The translations under genes were made by a program, and so were the position numbers. From an uncultured Pelagibacteraceae bacterium (lineage in GTDB: Bacteria; Pseudomonadota; Alphaproteobacteria; Pelagibacterales; Pelagibacteraceae), in the NCBI GenBank assembly GCA_902626725.1, contig CACOGI010000001.1:1-64000 (forward strand): a DNA stretch of 64,000 bases, written 5' to 3'. Under the pieces are notes generated by a model. The model was not told the origin of the DNA and did not search any database. It worked only from the letters and a program-made list of their open reading frames with translations. Positions 10,120 to 18,362 of this stretch are shown in pieces; position 1 is the stretch's first letter, and each line of letters begins with the position of its first letter.

Positions 10120-11331
10120 TTAAACCTTTTCAAAAATTAAAGCAGCGTTTGTTCCACCAAAACCAAAACTATTAGACATCACTGTATTTAAAGTCACGCC
10201 TGTTTCAGTTTTTGAAACTATTGGAAATTTTTTTGCTTCATCATCTATTTCATTAATATTAGCTGATCCAGCAATAAAATTGTTTTTCATCATAATTAAA
10301 CAATAAATAGCCTCATGAACAGATGCAGCACCCAAAGGATGTCCTGATAAAGATTTCGTTGAACTAATTTTTGGAATATTATTTCCAAAAGTTTCTTTAA
10401 CGGCATTTAGTTCTGTAATATCTCCAACAGGAGTAGAAGTTCCATGAGTATTAATGTAATCCACTTTATTTTTTGAAGTGTTTATTGCCATCTTCATACA
10501 TCTTACTGCTCCTTCGCCAGATGGTGCCACCATATCATATCCATCTGATGTAGCTCCATAACCGGTTAATTCTGCATATATTTTTGCACCTCTAGCTTTA
10601 GCATGTTCGTATTCTTCAAGAACTAAAACACCTGCACCACCAGCAATAACAAAACCATCTCTAGTTTTATCATAAGCTCTTGATGCAGTCTCTGGAGTTT
10701 CATTATATTTTGAAGATAGTGCTGTCATTGCATCAAACATAGCTGTCATTGCCCAGTGTATTTCCTCACTTCCTCCTGCAAACACAATGTCTTGCTTTCC
10801 CATTTGAATTAATTCCATAGAATTTCCAATACAATGACCACTTGTTGCACAAGCAGAACTCATTGTATAGTTTGTACCTTTTATTTTAAAAGGAACAGCA
10901 AGGGTTGCTGATGCTGTACTTGCCATAGTCCTTGGAACTATAAATGGTCCCATCAATTTTGGAGTTTTGGCTCTAGTTTTATCTGCTGCTAAAATTACAT
11001 TTTCAATTGAGGGCCCACCTGAACCCATAACAATCCCAGTTTTAAAATTACTTACTTCCTTTTCCTCTAAACCAGAGTCCTTAATAGCCTCATTCATGGC
11101 TATATAATTGTATGCAGATCCCGACCCCATAAATCTGATTGTTTTTCTATCTATGTGATCTTCAAGTTTTATATTTGGTTTTCCGTGAACATGACTTTTT
11201 AAGTTATGTTGTTTATACTCTTCACTAAATGAAATTCCTGATTTTGAATTTAAAAGAGATTTATAAACTTCTTCTTGATTATTACCTAAACAAGAAACAA
11301 TACCCAGACCTGTTATTACTACTCTTCTCAT
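10120..11331 (-). CDS. fabB: Beta-ketoacyl-ACP synthase I (FabB)
   Basis: Condensing enzyme, needed together with FabA for unsaturated fatty acids. It is 403 aa with the thiolase-fold Cys-His-His triad: Cys in [12 protein letters not shown], His in [12 protein letters not shown], and His in [16 protein letters not shown]. The C-terminal [16 protein letters not shown] motif is intact. It starts one base inside the fabA stop region (shared base 11331), so translation of the two is probably coupled. FabB rather than FabF is inferred mainly from pairing with fabA. Confidence 0.95.
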   Translation of the reverse strand: MRRVVITGLGIVSCLGNNQEEVYKSLLNSKSGISFSEEYKQHNLKSHVHGKPNIKLEDHIDRKTIRFMGSGSAYNYIAMNEAIKDSGLEEKEVSNFKTGIVMGSGGPSIENVILAADKTRAKTPKLMGPFIVPRTMASTASATLAVPFKIKGTNYTMSSACATSGHCIGNSMELIQMGKQDIVFAGGSEEIHWAMTAMFDAMTALSSKYNETPETASRAYDKTRDGFVIAGGAGVLVLEEYEHAKARGAKIYAELTGYGATSDGYDMVAPSGEGAVRCMKMAINTSKNKVDYINTHGTSTPVGDITELNAVKETFGNNIPKISSTKSLSGHPLGAASVHEAIYCLIMMKNNFIAGSANINEIDDEAKKFPIVSKTETGVTLNTVMSNSFGFGGTNAALIFEKV

Positions 11332-11831
11332 TATTTAAATAACCCCACCTTTAAATTTTCTGCTGAATATATTTTTTTATCATCTGCTAAAACTATTCCA
11401 TTTGCAAGTCCTACGGTTGTTCCACCAGGTGACATAATTTTTTTCATATTAATCTCATATTTTACTAACTTTATATTTTGCAAAACTTCTCCAGTAAATT
11501 TTACCGTTCCAACACCTAAAGCCCTCCCTTTTCCTGGATTACCAATCCAGCCTAAATAAAAACCTACTAATTGCCACATCGCATCAAGACCTAGACATCC
11601 AGGCATAACTGGGTCTTCTTTAAAATGACAATCAAAAAACCAGAGGTTTTTTTTTATATCTAATTCCGCTTTTAATAATCCTTTTTTAAAAGCACCCTCA
11701 TTATCATTAATTTCAGTAATTCTATCAAACATTAGCATTGGTGGAAGTGGTAATTTAGCATTACCAGGACCAAATAATTTTCCCTCAGCACAATTAATAA
11801 GCTCATCATATGAGTATGAGTTTTTTTTCAT
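11331..11831 (-). CDS. fabA: 3-hydroxydecanoyl-ACP dehydratase/isomerase (FabA)
   Basis: Dehydrates 3-hydroxydecanoyl-ACP and isomerises the double bond, the branch point to unsaturated fatty acids. It is a 166-aa single hot-dog domain, with the catalytic His in [14 protein letters not shown] and the Asp in [10 protein letters not shown]. It is the first gene of fabA-fabB-fabI and is divergent from irr across a 94-bp promoter region that contains an Irr-like operator. Confidence 0.96.
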   Translation of the reverse strand: MKKNSYSYDELINCAEGKLFGPGNAKLPLPPMLMFDRITEINDNEGAFKKGLLKAELDIKKNLWFFDCHFKEDPVMPGCLGLDAMWQLVGFYLGWIGNPGKGRALGVGTVKFTGEVLQNIKLVKYEINMKKIMSPGGTTVGLANGIVLADDKKIYSAENLKVGLFK

Positions 11832-11883
11832 AAAATTGAGTATTCTTATTTACTTGATTTTGCCATGATATAATATAACTATA

Positions 11884-11913
11884 ATAGTAGTTTAGAATAA
11901 TTATAACTCACAA
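11884..11913 (-). promoter_or_regulatory. Putative fabA promoter
   Basis: On the minus strand TTGTGA (11913-11908) and TACTAT (11889-11884) are separated by 18 bp. The 16-bp Irr-like element at 11891-11906 lies inside the spacer, so a bound regulator would block this promoter. Consensus match only. Confidence 0.35.
11891..11906. promoter_or_regulatory. Irr-like operator between fabA and irr
   Basis: TTTAGAATAATTATAA, identical over 16 bp to 12365-12380 in front of katG. It resembles the iron-control element bound by alphaproteobacterial Irr (TTTAGAA half-site). It lies just downstream of a TATAAT (11880-11885) facing irr, and inside the putative fabA promoter spacer. This suggests autoregulation of irr and possible control of fabA. 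Confidence 0.55.
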
Positions 11914-11925
11914 CATAATTATACT

Positions 11926-12324
11926 ATGAAATATGTAGAAAAACTAAGAAAATCTGGATTACGACCTACCAAACAAAGACTTCAGATATGTGAAGTATTA
12001 TTTGATAGGGAAGAAACATTTCATTTTACAATTAATCAACTTGAACAAAAAATTAAAAATCAAATAAACGGTAAAATTTCGCTGGCGACCGTTTATAATA
12101 CTGTGCATGCTTTTGAAAAAAAGGGATATTTGAAACAAATTCCTATTAATTCTAACCAAACTTATTTTGATACAAATGTAACAGACCATCATCACTTTTA
12201 TGATTTAAAAGATGAAAAACTGATTGACTTAGACGATTCAGACGTAGGACCAATAAAAATTTTAAAAAAAGTAAACGGAAAAAAAATTAAATCAGTTGAA
12301 GTTCTAGTAAAATTAGAGGATTAG
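11926..12324 (+). CDS. irr: Fur-family regulator, Irr type
   Basis: Iron/haem-responsive DNA-binding regulator. It is 132 aa with an N-terminal winged helix (LRKSGLRPTKQRLQICEVLF to SLATVYNTVHAFEKKGYLK) and a dimerisation domain carrying the Irr-type DHHHFYD triple-His motif near residue 87. The C-terminal CxxC structural zinc motifs of Fur/PerR are absent, as in Irr. The N-terminal haem regulatory motif (GCPWHD type) is also absent, as in several alphaproteobacterial Irr proteins. Position opposite fabA is the typical irr context. The shared 16-bp element before irr and katG suggests self-control and control of katG. Confidence 0.85.
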   Translation: MKYVEKLRKSGLRPTKQRLQICEVLFDREETFHFTINQLEQKIKNQINGKISLATVYNTVHAFEKKGYLKQIPINSNQTYFDTNVTDHHHFYDLKDEKLIDLDDSDVGPIKILKKVNGKKIKSVEVLVKLED

Positions 12325-12354
12325 TTCTCATTCTCAAGCGTCATTATATACCAA

Positions 12355-12381
12355 TTGACACTTCTTTAGAATAATTATAAA
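12355..12381 (+). promoter_or_regulatory. Putative katG promoter
   Basis: TTGACA at 12355-12360 and TATAAA at 12376-12381 with a 15-bp spacer, a near-consensus promoter with a short spacer. The Irr-like element 12365-12380 covers the spacer and most of the -10 box, a position suited to repression. Confidence 0.55.
12365..12380. promoter_or_regulatory. Irr-like operator overlapping the katG -10 region
   Basis: TTTAGAATAATTATAA, an exact 16-bp copy of the element at 11891-11906. Two identical copies within 500 bp, each in the promoter region of irr or of katG, are the main support for a regulon controlled by the adjacent Fur-family protein. Confidence 0.6.
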
Positions 12382-12415
12382 CTACATACCACAAGTTTTT
12401 ATTTAGGGGAACATA

Positions 12416-14653
12416 ATGAGTACTGAAAATTTCAAAAATAAATCATTTAAAGCAAAAGAACTTAGCAAATGTCCATTTACAGGGGCAGGTACACCTGCAA
12501 AATTCTCTGCAGGCAGAGGTCAGACAAACAGAGATTTTTGGCCAAATAGTTTAAATTTAAAAATTTTAAGCCAGCATTCTAATTTGACTAATCCAATGGA
12601 TAAAAAATTTAAATATTCAAAAGAGTTTAAAAAACTTAACTTCAAGGCTCTTAAAAAAGACCTAAAAAAATTAATGACCAATTCACAGGAGTGGTGGCCA
12701 GCAGATTATGGTCATTACGGGCCTTTATTTATTAGACTTGCTTGGCACGCTGCAGGCACATACAGAACTGGTGATGGTAGAGGTGGTGCCGGAACGGGCA
12801 ATCAACGTTTTGCTCCATTAAATTCTTGGCCTGATAATGTTAATTTAGATAAAGCAAGGTTGCTTTTGTGGCCAATAAAACAAAAATATGGGAAAAGAAT
12901 TTCTTGGGCAGATTTATTTATTTTGGTTGGTAATGTAGCTCTAGACTCCATGGGATTTAAAACATTCGGCTTTGGAGCGGGGAGAGAAGACATTTGGGAA
13001 CCAGAAGATGATATATATTGGGGTTCAGAGAAAGAGATGCTTGGAGTTGAAAGATATAGTGGCAAAAGAGATTTAGAACAACCTTTGGGAGCTTCACATA
13101 TGGGTTTAATTTATGTTAATCCACAAGGACCAGATGCAAACCCAGATCCATTACTTGCAGCGCATGACATAAGAGAAACATTTGGAAGAATGGCAATGAA
13201 TGATTATGAAACAGCTGCATTGGTGGCTGGTGGACATACCTTTGGAAAATCCCATGGAGCTGCGCCAGAATCACATAAAGGTCCTGATCCTGAAGCTTCA
13301 AGAATACAAGACCAATCAACAGGTTGGAATAGTAATTATAAATCTGGAAAAGGTGTAGACACAATAAGTAGCGGTATTGAAGGTGCATGGACTCAAAATC
13401 CAATTAAATGGGATATGGGTTATTTGGATTGTCTTTATAATCATGAATGGGAATTAACAAAAAGCCCAGCTGGTGCACATCAGTGGACACCAAAGAAAAA
13501 TGGTCAAGAGATAAAGATGGTACCAGATGCACATAATAAAAATGTTTTGCATCCTCCTATGATGCAAACAACTGATATTTCTTTGAAAGTTGATCCAAGT
13601 TATGGTCCAATAACAAAACATTTTCATAAAAATCCAAAAGAATTTCATGATGCTTTTGCTAGAGCATGGTTCAAATTAACTCATAGAGATATGGGGCCGA
13701 GAGCTTGTTATTTAGGCAGCGAAGTTCCAAAAGAGGAATTAATTTGGCAAGATCCAATTGATAAACCAAAATATAAATTAAAAACAAACGATATTAATAT
13801 TTTAAAATCAAAAATATCAAAATCTAAAATTTCTATTTCTGATTTAGTTTCTACTGCTTGGGCTTCAGCATCTACATTTAGAGGCTCTGATAAAAGAGGT
13901 GGAGCTAATGGAGCCAGAATCATGTTAGAGCCACAAAAAAATTGGAATGTTAACAATCCATCGAATTTATCAAAAGTTCTTTCTGCTTTAAATAAAATTA
14001 AAAAAACTTTTGATGGTAAGAAAAAAAGTGTTTCAATGGCTGACCTTATTGTTTTAGCTGGTAGTGTTGGAGTTGAAATGGCAGCTAAAAAAGCGGGTTA
14101 TAAAGTAAAGGTACCTTTCTCTCCTGGAAGAGGAGATGCAAGACAAGATCAAACAGATGTAAACTCTTTTGGTTTGTTAGAACCTCAAGCAGATGGTTTT
14201 AGAAATTATTTAAACGGTGGGGCTTCTAACGTATCTGCTGAAGAAAAATTAGTTGATAAGGCTCAACTAATGGGTCTAACAGCACCGGAGATGACAGTTC
14301 TTGTAGGTGGAATGCGTGTTTTAGATACAAACTATGATAAATCAAAATATGGTGTTTTTACTAATAGGCAGGGAGTACTTACAAATGATTATTTTAAAAA
14401 TCTTTTGGACATGAATATAACTTGGAAAGAGACAGATAAAACTGAACAGACATTTATCGGATCTGACCGAAAAACGAAAAAACCAAAGTGGAAAGGTACT
14501 AGAGTAGATTTAATTTTTGGATCAAATTCACAACTTAGAGCATTAGCAGAAGTTTACGCTTGTGATGACTCACAAGATAAATTTATTAAAGACTTTGTTT
14601 TAGCTTGGGTGAAAGTTATGAACGCAGACAGATTCGATTTAAAATTAAACTAA
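12416..14653 (+). CDS. katG: Catalase-peroxidase KatG
   Basis: Bifunctional haem enzyme that destroys hydrogen peroxide. It is 745 aa with two peroxidase-like domains. The distal site Arg-Trp-His is in [13 protein letters not shown] (about 106-110), the proximal His in [11 protein letters not shown] (about 273), and the Tyr of the Met-Tyr-Trp adduct in [11 protein letters not shown] (about 234). The C-terminal domain is complete ([17 protein letters not shown] to the end). The start ATG follows AGGGGAACATA, a good ribosome binding site. It is monocistronic or co-transcribed with the dioxygenase 26 bp downstream. Its promoter carries the Irr-like element. Confidence 0.98.
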   Translation: MSTENFKNKSFKAKELSKCPFTGAGTPAKFSAGRGQTNRDFWPNSLNLKILSQHSNLTNPMDKKFKYSKEFKKLNFKALKKDLKKLMTNSQEWWPADYGHYGPLFIRLAWHAAGTYRTGDGRGGAGTGNQRFAPLNSWPDNVNLDKARLLLWPIKQKYGKRISWADLFILVGNVALDSMGFKTFGFGAGREDIWEPEDDIYWGSEKEMLGVERYSGKRDLEQPLGASHMGLIYVNPQGPDANPDPLLAAHDIRETFGRMAMNDYETAALVAGGHTFGKSHGAAPESHKGPDPEASRIQDQSTGWNSNYKSGKGVDTISSGIEGAWTQNPIKWDMGYLDCLYNHEWELTKSPAGAHQWTPKKNGQEIKMVPDAHNKNVLHPPMMQTTDISLKVDPSYGPITKHFHKNPKEFHDAFARAWFKLTHRDMGPRACYLGSEVPKEELIWQDPIDKPKYKLKTNDINILKSKISKSKISISDLVSTAWASASTFRGSDKRGGANGARIMLEPQKNWNVNNPSNLSKVLSALNKIKKTFDGKKKSVSMADLIVLAGSVGVEMAAKKAGYKVKVPFSPGRGDARQDQTDVNSFGLLEPQADGFRNYLNGGASNVSAEEKLVDKAQLMGLTAPEMTVLVGGMRVLDTNYDKSKYGVFTNRQGVLTNDYFKNLLDMNITWKETDKTEQTFIGSDRKTKKPKWKGTRVDLIFGSNSQLRALAEVYACDDSQDKFIKDFVLAWVKVMNADRFDLKLN

Positions 14654-14679
14654 ACAATTAAAGCGGAACATTATTATTT

Positions 14680-15273
14680 ATGACAACAGTAAGCTTTGAG
14701 GACTTTTATCAAGTCCCTAATCTTGATTTTGACATTTCAAAACTGAGGGCAGATTTAGATAAAATTTTGAAATCTAATAAATTTAACTCTCCAGGAGTAA
14801 CTCATTTTGGAGCAATTCCAATAAATCAAATTCCAAATGATAGAAATTCTATTAAAGGAAACAATATAAGAGGTAGGTATTGGACTATAGCTGATGAAAC
14901 TGGAAAAGAAGTATCCCGAGATGTTGCAATTAACGAGTCTGAATACACTCAATTAGTTCCTGAATTTAAACAAACATATTTTGAAGACGTTTATAAAATT
15001 TTAAGCAGAAGATTTAAGTTAGGCAGAGTTAGGTTGCTTTTAAAAGAACCGAGATCAACATTAAGTTGGCACAAAGATCCAGAATGTCGACTTCATATTC
15101 CAATTGTAACTAACAAAGGTTGCTCTATGGTAATTGAAAATGTTGCAAAGCATCTTCCTGCAGATGGTAAAGTCTGGATAACCAATAATACTAAATATCA
15201 TAATTTTTTTAATGGTGGGGAACAAGCCAGAATTCATTTAGTAGCTTGTGTTTTAGAAAGCCCTTTTGAGTAA
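14680..15273 (+). CDS. 2-oxoglutarate/Fe(II) dioxygenase, aspartyl/asparaginyl hydroxylase-like
   Basis: Cupin-fold oxygenase, 197 aa. The metal-binding His-x-Asp is in WHKDPECRLHIPI (His near 130) and the distal His plus 2OG-binding Arg region in NGGEQARIHLVA (His near 186), which matches the aspartyl/asparaginyl beta-hydroxylase family. The substrate cannot be deduced. It lies 26 bp after katG and runs straight into the next gene (stop TAA immediately followed by ATG), so katG, this gene and the DUF2061 gene may form one transcript. Confidence 0.75.
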   Translation: MTTVSFEDFYQVPNLDFDISKLRADLDKILKSNKFNSPGVTHFGAIPINQIPNDRNSIKGNNIRGRYWTIADETGKEVSRDVAINESEYTQLVPEFKQTYFEDVYKILSRRFKLGRVRLLLKEPRSTLSWHKDPECRLHIPIVTNKGCSMVIENVAKHLPADGKVWITNNTKYHNFFNGGEQARIHLVACVLESPFE

Positions 15274-15513
15274 ATGGAATTAACTTCAGGAATATTTAAG
15301 GCTGCAGAAAATATTTACAAGAATAACAAAGGTTCAATATTAAGAACCATAATCTATACAATCGGACATTTTGCTATAGCTATCACTGTATTAATGTTGG
15401 TTGCTGATGTGACTTTTTTAATAGCACTTACAGATGCAATTGTTGAACCATTAGCTAACGCTGTTTGGTATTTTATTTTAGATAAGTGGTGGGCAAGTAA
15501 AACAAAAAATTAA
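15274..15513 (+). CDS. DUF2061 small membrane protein
   Basis: A 79-aa protein with two hydrophobic helices (ILRTIIYTIGHFAIAITVLML and the segment ending in AVWYFILDKWW). The pattern of Arg/Ile at the first helix and an Asn-x-x-Trp-Tyr-Phe stretch before a basic end resembles DUF2061 proteins. The ATG abuts the stop of the dioxygenase with no spacer. Function unknown. Convergent with the next gene, with only 4 bp between stops. Confidence 0.6.
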   Translation: MELTSGIFKAAENIYKNNKGSILRTIIYTIGHFAIAITVLMLVADVTFLIALTDAIVEPLANAVWYFILDKWWASKTKN

Positions 15514-15517
15514 AAGA

Positions 15518-15976
15518 TTAATTAATTTTTCCCCACAAATTTTCTTTTTTTATCCATCCTTTAAACTTTTTGGTTTTTATTTTACACCAGTTATCAACAC
15601 ATTTTTGAACAAATAAAACTCTACCCTTTTTAATCTTTGCTATAGGTTTAGAAAATTTCGTAGGCTTTTTAAATAAAATTTTATCGTTTAGTGATATAAT
15701 TGAATTGATCTTTTTAAGTTGTGATAGGTGGATCCACCCACTGTTGTTTTTGAAATCTATAATTCTTCTCCAGTTTTCTTTTTTATCAATTTGTTTAAGT
15801 GGTAAATTTATTTTTTTATAAACAAATTTTATTGGAGACTCAAAACTAGGACCATACCTAACATTTACTTTTTCTTTTTTTAAAGACAAGAAAGCTTCCT
15901 GAGAATAACTTATAGAATAAAAAAAAATTGCAAATAAAATTGTTAATAATAATTTAAAATTTATTTGTTGAAACAT
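15518..15976 (-). CDS. Exported SH3-domain protein
   Basis: A 152-aa protein with an N-terminal signal sequence (FKLLLTILFAIFFYSISYSQ) and two bacterial SH3-like repeats: VNVRYGPSFESPIKFVYK and a second with KFSKPIAKIKKGRVLFVQ followed by DNWCKIKTKKFKGWIKKENLW. It is probably periplasmic and cell-wall associated. The start overlaps the end of the ThiF/MoeB-like gene by 23 bp. Substrate or partner unknown. Confidence 0.7.
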   Translation of the reverse strand: MFQQINFKLLLTILFAIFFYSISYSQEAFLSLKKEKVNVRYGPSFESPIKFVYKKINLPLKQIDKKENWRRIIDFKNNSGWIHLSQLKKINSIISLNDKILFKKPTKFSKPIAKIKKGRVLFVQKCVDNWCKIKTKKFKGWIKKENLWGKIN

Positions 15977-16715
15977 TTTTTAATTTTTTAAATTTAATCT
16001 TTCTAAAATCTAGATTTAATAAATCTAAAACCAAAACATGACTATTCAAGTTTTTACCTATAGATAAAATTTTTTTTAAAATTTCGTTTGCTTGCATAAT
16101 ACCTACGATACCCGCAACGGTTCCCAAAACACCTTCATATTCACAATTTAAGATATCATCAGACACCTCTTTTTCTTGAAAAAAAGATCTTATGCATGGA
16201 GTTTTATTATCTTTAAAATCAAAAGTAAATATATGTCCATCAAATTTACTGATCGCACCAGTTACAAGAAATTTTTTTGATTTTTTACAAAAATCATTTA
16301 TCAAAAATTTTGTTTTAAAATTATCAGAACCATCAATTATATAGTCATAATTTTTAATAATTTTTTGATAATTACTATTTGTTAATCTTATTTTATAGGA
16401 ATTAATTTTTGTTTTAAAATTGATTTTTTTTAATTTCTTTTTTGCACTCATAACTTTTGATTTTTTTAAATCACTTAAATCATATAGGCTTTGTCTATGA
16501 ATATTTGATAAATCAACAGTGTCAGAATCAACCATTCCTAATAAACCAATACCAGCTCTAATCAAAAATTCAGCTGCAGGACAACCTAAACCACCCATAC
16601 CTATAATTAATACTTTAGACCCAATTATTTTTTTTTGACCTAAACTTCCAATATCTTTTAAAATTATTTGTCTTGAAAATCTTTCAATTTGATTTTTATT
16701 TAATTTTATTTTCAT
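15954..16715 (-). CDS. ThiF/MoeB/HesA-family adenylyltransferase
   Basis: Activates the C-terminus of a sulfur-carrier protein (MoaD/ThiS-like) by adenylation. It is 253 aa. The nucleotide loop GMGGLGCPAAEFLIRAGIG and the VDLSNIHRQSLYD region are typical, and the fold runs to VLGTVAGIVGIMQANE. The zinc-binding cysteine pairs of MoeB are not preserved: the first pair reads TPCIRSFF (second Cys replaced by Ser) and no CxxC is found at the C-terminus. MoeB versus ThiF cannot be settled. Its start overlaps the dut stop by 4 bp in a dense minus-strand operon. Confidence 0.85.
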   Translation of the reverse strand: MKIKLNKNQIERFSRQIILKDIGSLGQKKIIGSKVLIIGMGGLGCPAAEFLIRAGIGLLGMVDSDTVDLSNIHRQSLYDLSDLKKSKVMSAKKKLKKINFKTKINSYKIRLTNSNYQKIIKNYDYIIDGSDNFKTKFLINDFCKKSKKFLVTGAISKFDGHIFTFDFKDNKTPCIRSFFQEKEVSDDILNCEYEGVLGTVAGIVGIMQANEILKKILSIGKNLNSHVLVLDLLNLDFRKIKFKKLKNVSTNKF

Positions 16716-17152
16716 TTGCCTGTTGAACCGAAACCGCCCTTTCCTCTTATCGTCTTAGGCAAATCTAAAGTTTCCTCAAGGTTCATTTTGACAACGGGTG
16801 TTAAAATCATTTGAGCAATTCTATCTCCATTATTTATTATAAAATCATCATTACCATGATTAAAAATTATAACCTTAATTTCCCCCCTATAATCACTATC
16901 AATTGTCCCAGGCGAATTTAATACACTTATATTATTTTTTGCAGCCAATCCTGATCTTGATCTAATTTGAATTTCATAATCTTCTGAAAAAGCAATTGAT
17001 AAACCTGTTGGAATTAAAGAAGATGACTTTGGTTTAACATTAACGGGCTGATCAATAAATGCAATCAAGTCCATTCCAGAAGCTCCAGTTGTTTTATACT
17101 CAGGTAATTTAACTTTAGGATCTAACTTTTTAATTAGTACTTTGACCATCAA
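16712..17152 (-). CDS. dut: dUTP diphosphatase
   Basis: Hydrolyses dUTP to dUMP, keeping uracil out of DNA. It is a 146-aa homotrimeric-type dUTPase with all five motifs: ASGMDLIAF, RSRSGLAAKN, GTIDSDYRGEIKV, GDRIAQMIL and the C-terminal RGKGGFGSTGK. It overlaps coaBC upstream by 4 bp and the ThiF/MoeB-like gene downstream by 4 bp. coaBC-dut adjacency is common in proteobacteria. Confidence 0.97.
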   Translation of the reverse strand: MMVKVLIKKLDPKVKLPEYKTTGASGMDLIAFIDQPVNVKPKSSSLIPTGLSIAFSEDYEIQIRSRSGLAAKNNISVLNSPGTIDSDYRGEIKVIIFNHGNDDFIINNGDRIAQMILTPVVKMNLEETLDLPKTIRGKGGFGSTGK

Positions 17153-18354
17153 TTAATTTGTGCAATTATTCTGTCCACAATTTCTTCAGATATCTCTGAT
17201 TTTTTTTTCATTGAAAGTCTCTCTTTTTTATCTTTATCACCTTTGTAGTGAATCGTTACTTCATTATAATCTGAATTAAAACCAATTTCTTTTTTAGATA
17301 TATCGTTAGCTATTATCCAATCACAATTTTTACTAATCAATTTTGATGTTGCATTTTGATCTAAATCTTTCGTTTCTGCCGCAAAACCTATTACTAGTTT
17401 AGGTCTCATAGAGTTGTGATTTGAGATATAATTTAATATATCAATATTTTTTTCTAAATTTAAAGTTAATCCATCTTTCTTTTTTATCTTATCGTGTTTT
17501 TGGTCTTTTAATTTAAAATCAGCTACAGCAGCTGAAAATATAGCAACATCTGTTGGTAAATTCATCTGGGTAACTTTAAACATTTCCTCTGCTGTTTCTA
17601 CTTTAATAAGGTTAATATTTTCTTCTATTTGTAAATTTGTTGGACCAGATATTAATGTTGTATCAAAGCCTCTGTTATGAAGAGATTTAGCAATTTCATA
17701 TCCTTGTTTTCCGCTTGATTTATTTGTTATAAATCTTACAGGATCAATATATTCATTAGTTGGTCCTGCAGTCACTAACGCTTTGACTTTTTTATTTATT
17801 TTTTGTTTTGATAAAAAATTTTCAATTTCATTGAAAATTTCAGATGGTTCAGACATTTTGCCCTCACCGAATTCACCACAAGCCATATCTCCGACTACAG
17901 GACCAATAATTTTGTATCCATAGTCTTTTAAAACTTCCAAATTATTTTTGGTTGATTGATGCTCCCACATCCTAACATTCATTGCTGGTGCTAAAAAAAC
18001 CTGTTTATTTGAAGCAAGAATCACGGTTGAGGCCAAATCTTCTGATGAACCTTGACTAAGTTTAGATATTGTATTTGCAGTAACTGGTGCGACTAAAATT
18101 ACATCTGCCCATCTTGATAAGGCAATATGATCCATTTCCAGTTCATTTTCTAAACTAAAAAGATCGTCATACACTTTTCCCTGAGATAAAGATGTGACTG
18201 ATAGAGGTGTTATGAATTCTTTAGCACTTTTTGTTAGGATCGTTTTAATTTCAACATTTTTTTTTTTAAATAATCTAATTGTTTCAAGACTTTTATATGC
18301 TGAAATGCCGCCACAGATAATAAATAAAATTTTTTTGTTTGTTAAATTTTTCAT
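17149..18354 (-). CDS. coaBC: Bifunctional phosphopantothenoylcysteine decarboxylase/synthetase
   Basis: Two consecutive steps of coenzyme A synthesis. It is 401 aa. The N-terminal CoaC flavoprotein half carries GGISAYKSLE, the active-site His region (ELEMDHIALSRWAD) and the substrate clamp APAMNVRMW. The C-terminal CoaB half carries VTAGPTNEYIDPVRFITN with SSGKQGYEIA and the nucleotide region IANDISKKEIGFNSD. It sits 8 bp after ubiB and overlaps dut by 4 bp. Confidence 0.97.
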   Translation of the reverse strand: MKNLTNKKILFIICGGISAYKSLETIRLFKKKNVEIKTILTKSAKEFITPLSVTSLSQGKVYDDLFSLENELEMDHIALSRWADVILVAPVTANTISKLSQGSSEDLASTVILASNKQVFLAPAMNVRMWEHQSTKNNLEVLKDYGYKIIGPVVGDMACGEFGEGKMSEPSEIFNEIENFLSKQKINKKVKALVTAGPTNEYIDPVRFITNKSSGKQGYEIAKSLHNRGFDTTLISGPTNLQIEENINLIKVETAEEMFKVTQMNLPTDVAIFSAAVADFKLKDQKHDKIKKKDGLTLNLEKNIDILNYISNHNSMRPKLVIGFAAETKDLDQNATSKLISKNCDWIIANDISKKEIGFNSDYNEVTIHYKGDKDKKERLSMKKKSEISEEIVDRIIAQIN

Positions 18355-18362
18355 TCGCTGAA

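Noticed and set aside
13116..13956. Minus-strand ORFs of 64-95 codons inside katG
   Set aside because: They are shadows of a fully conserved katG frame and show no recognisable domain.
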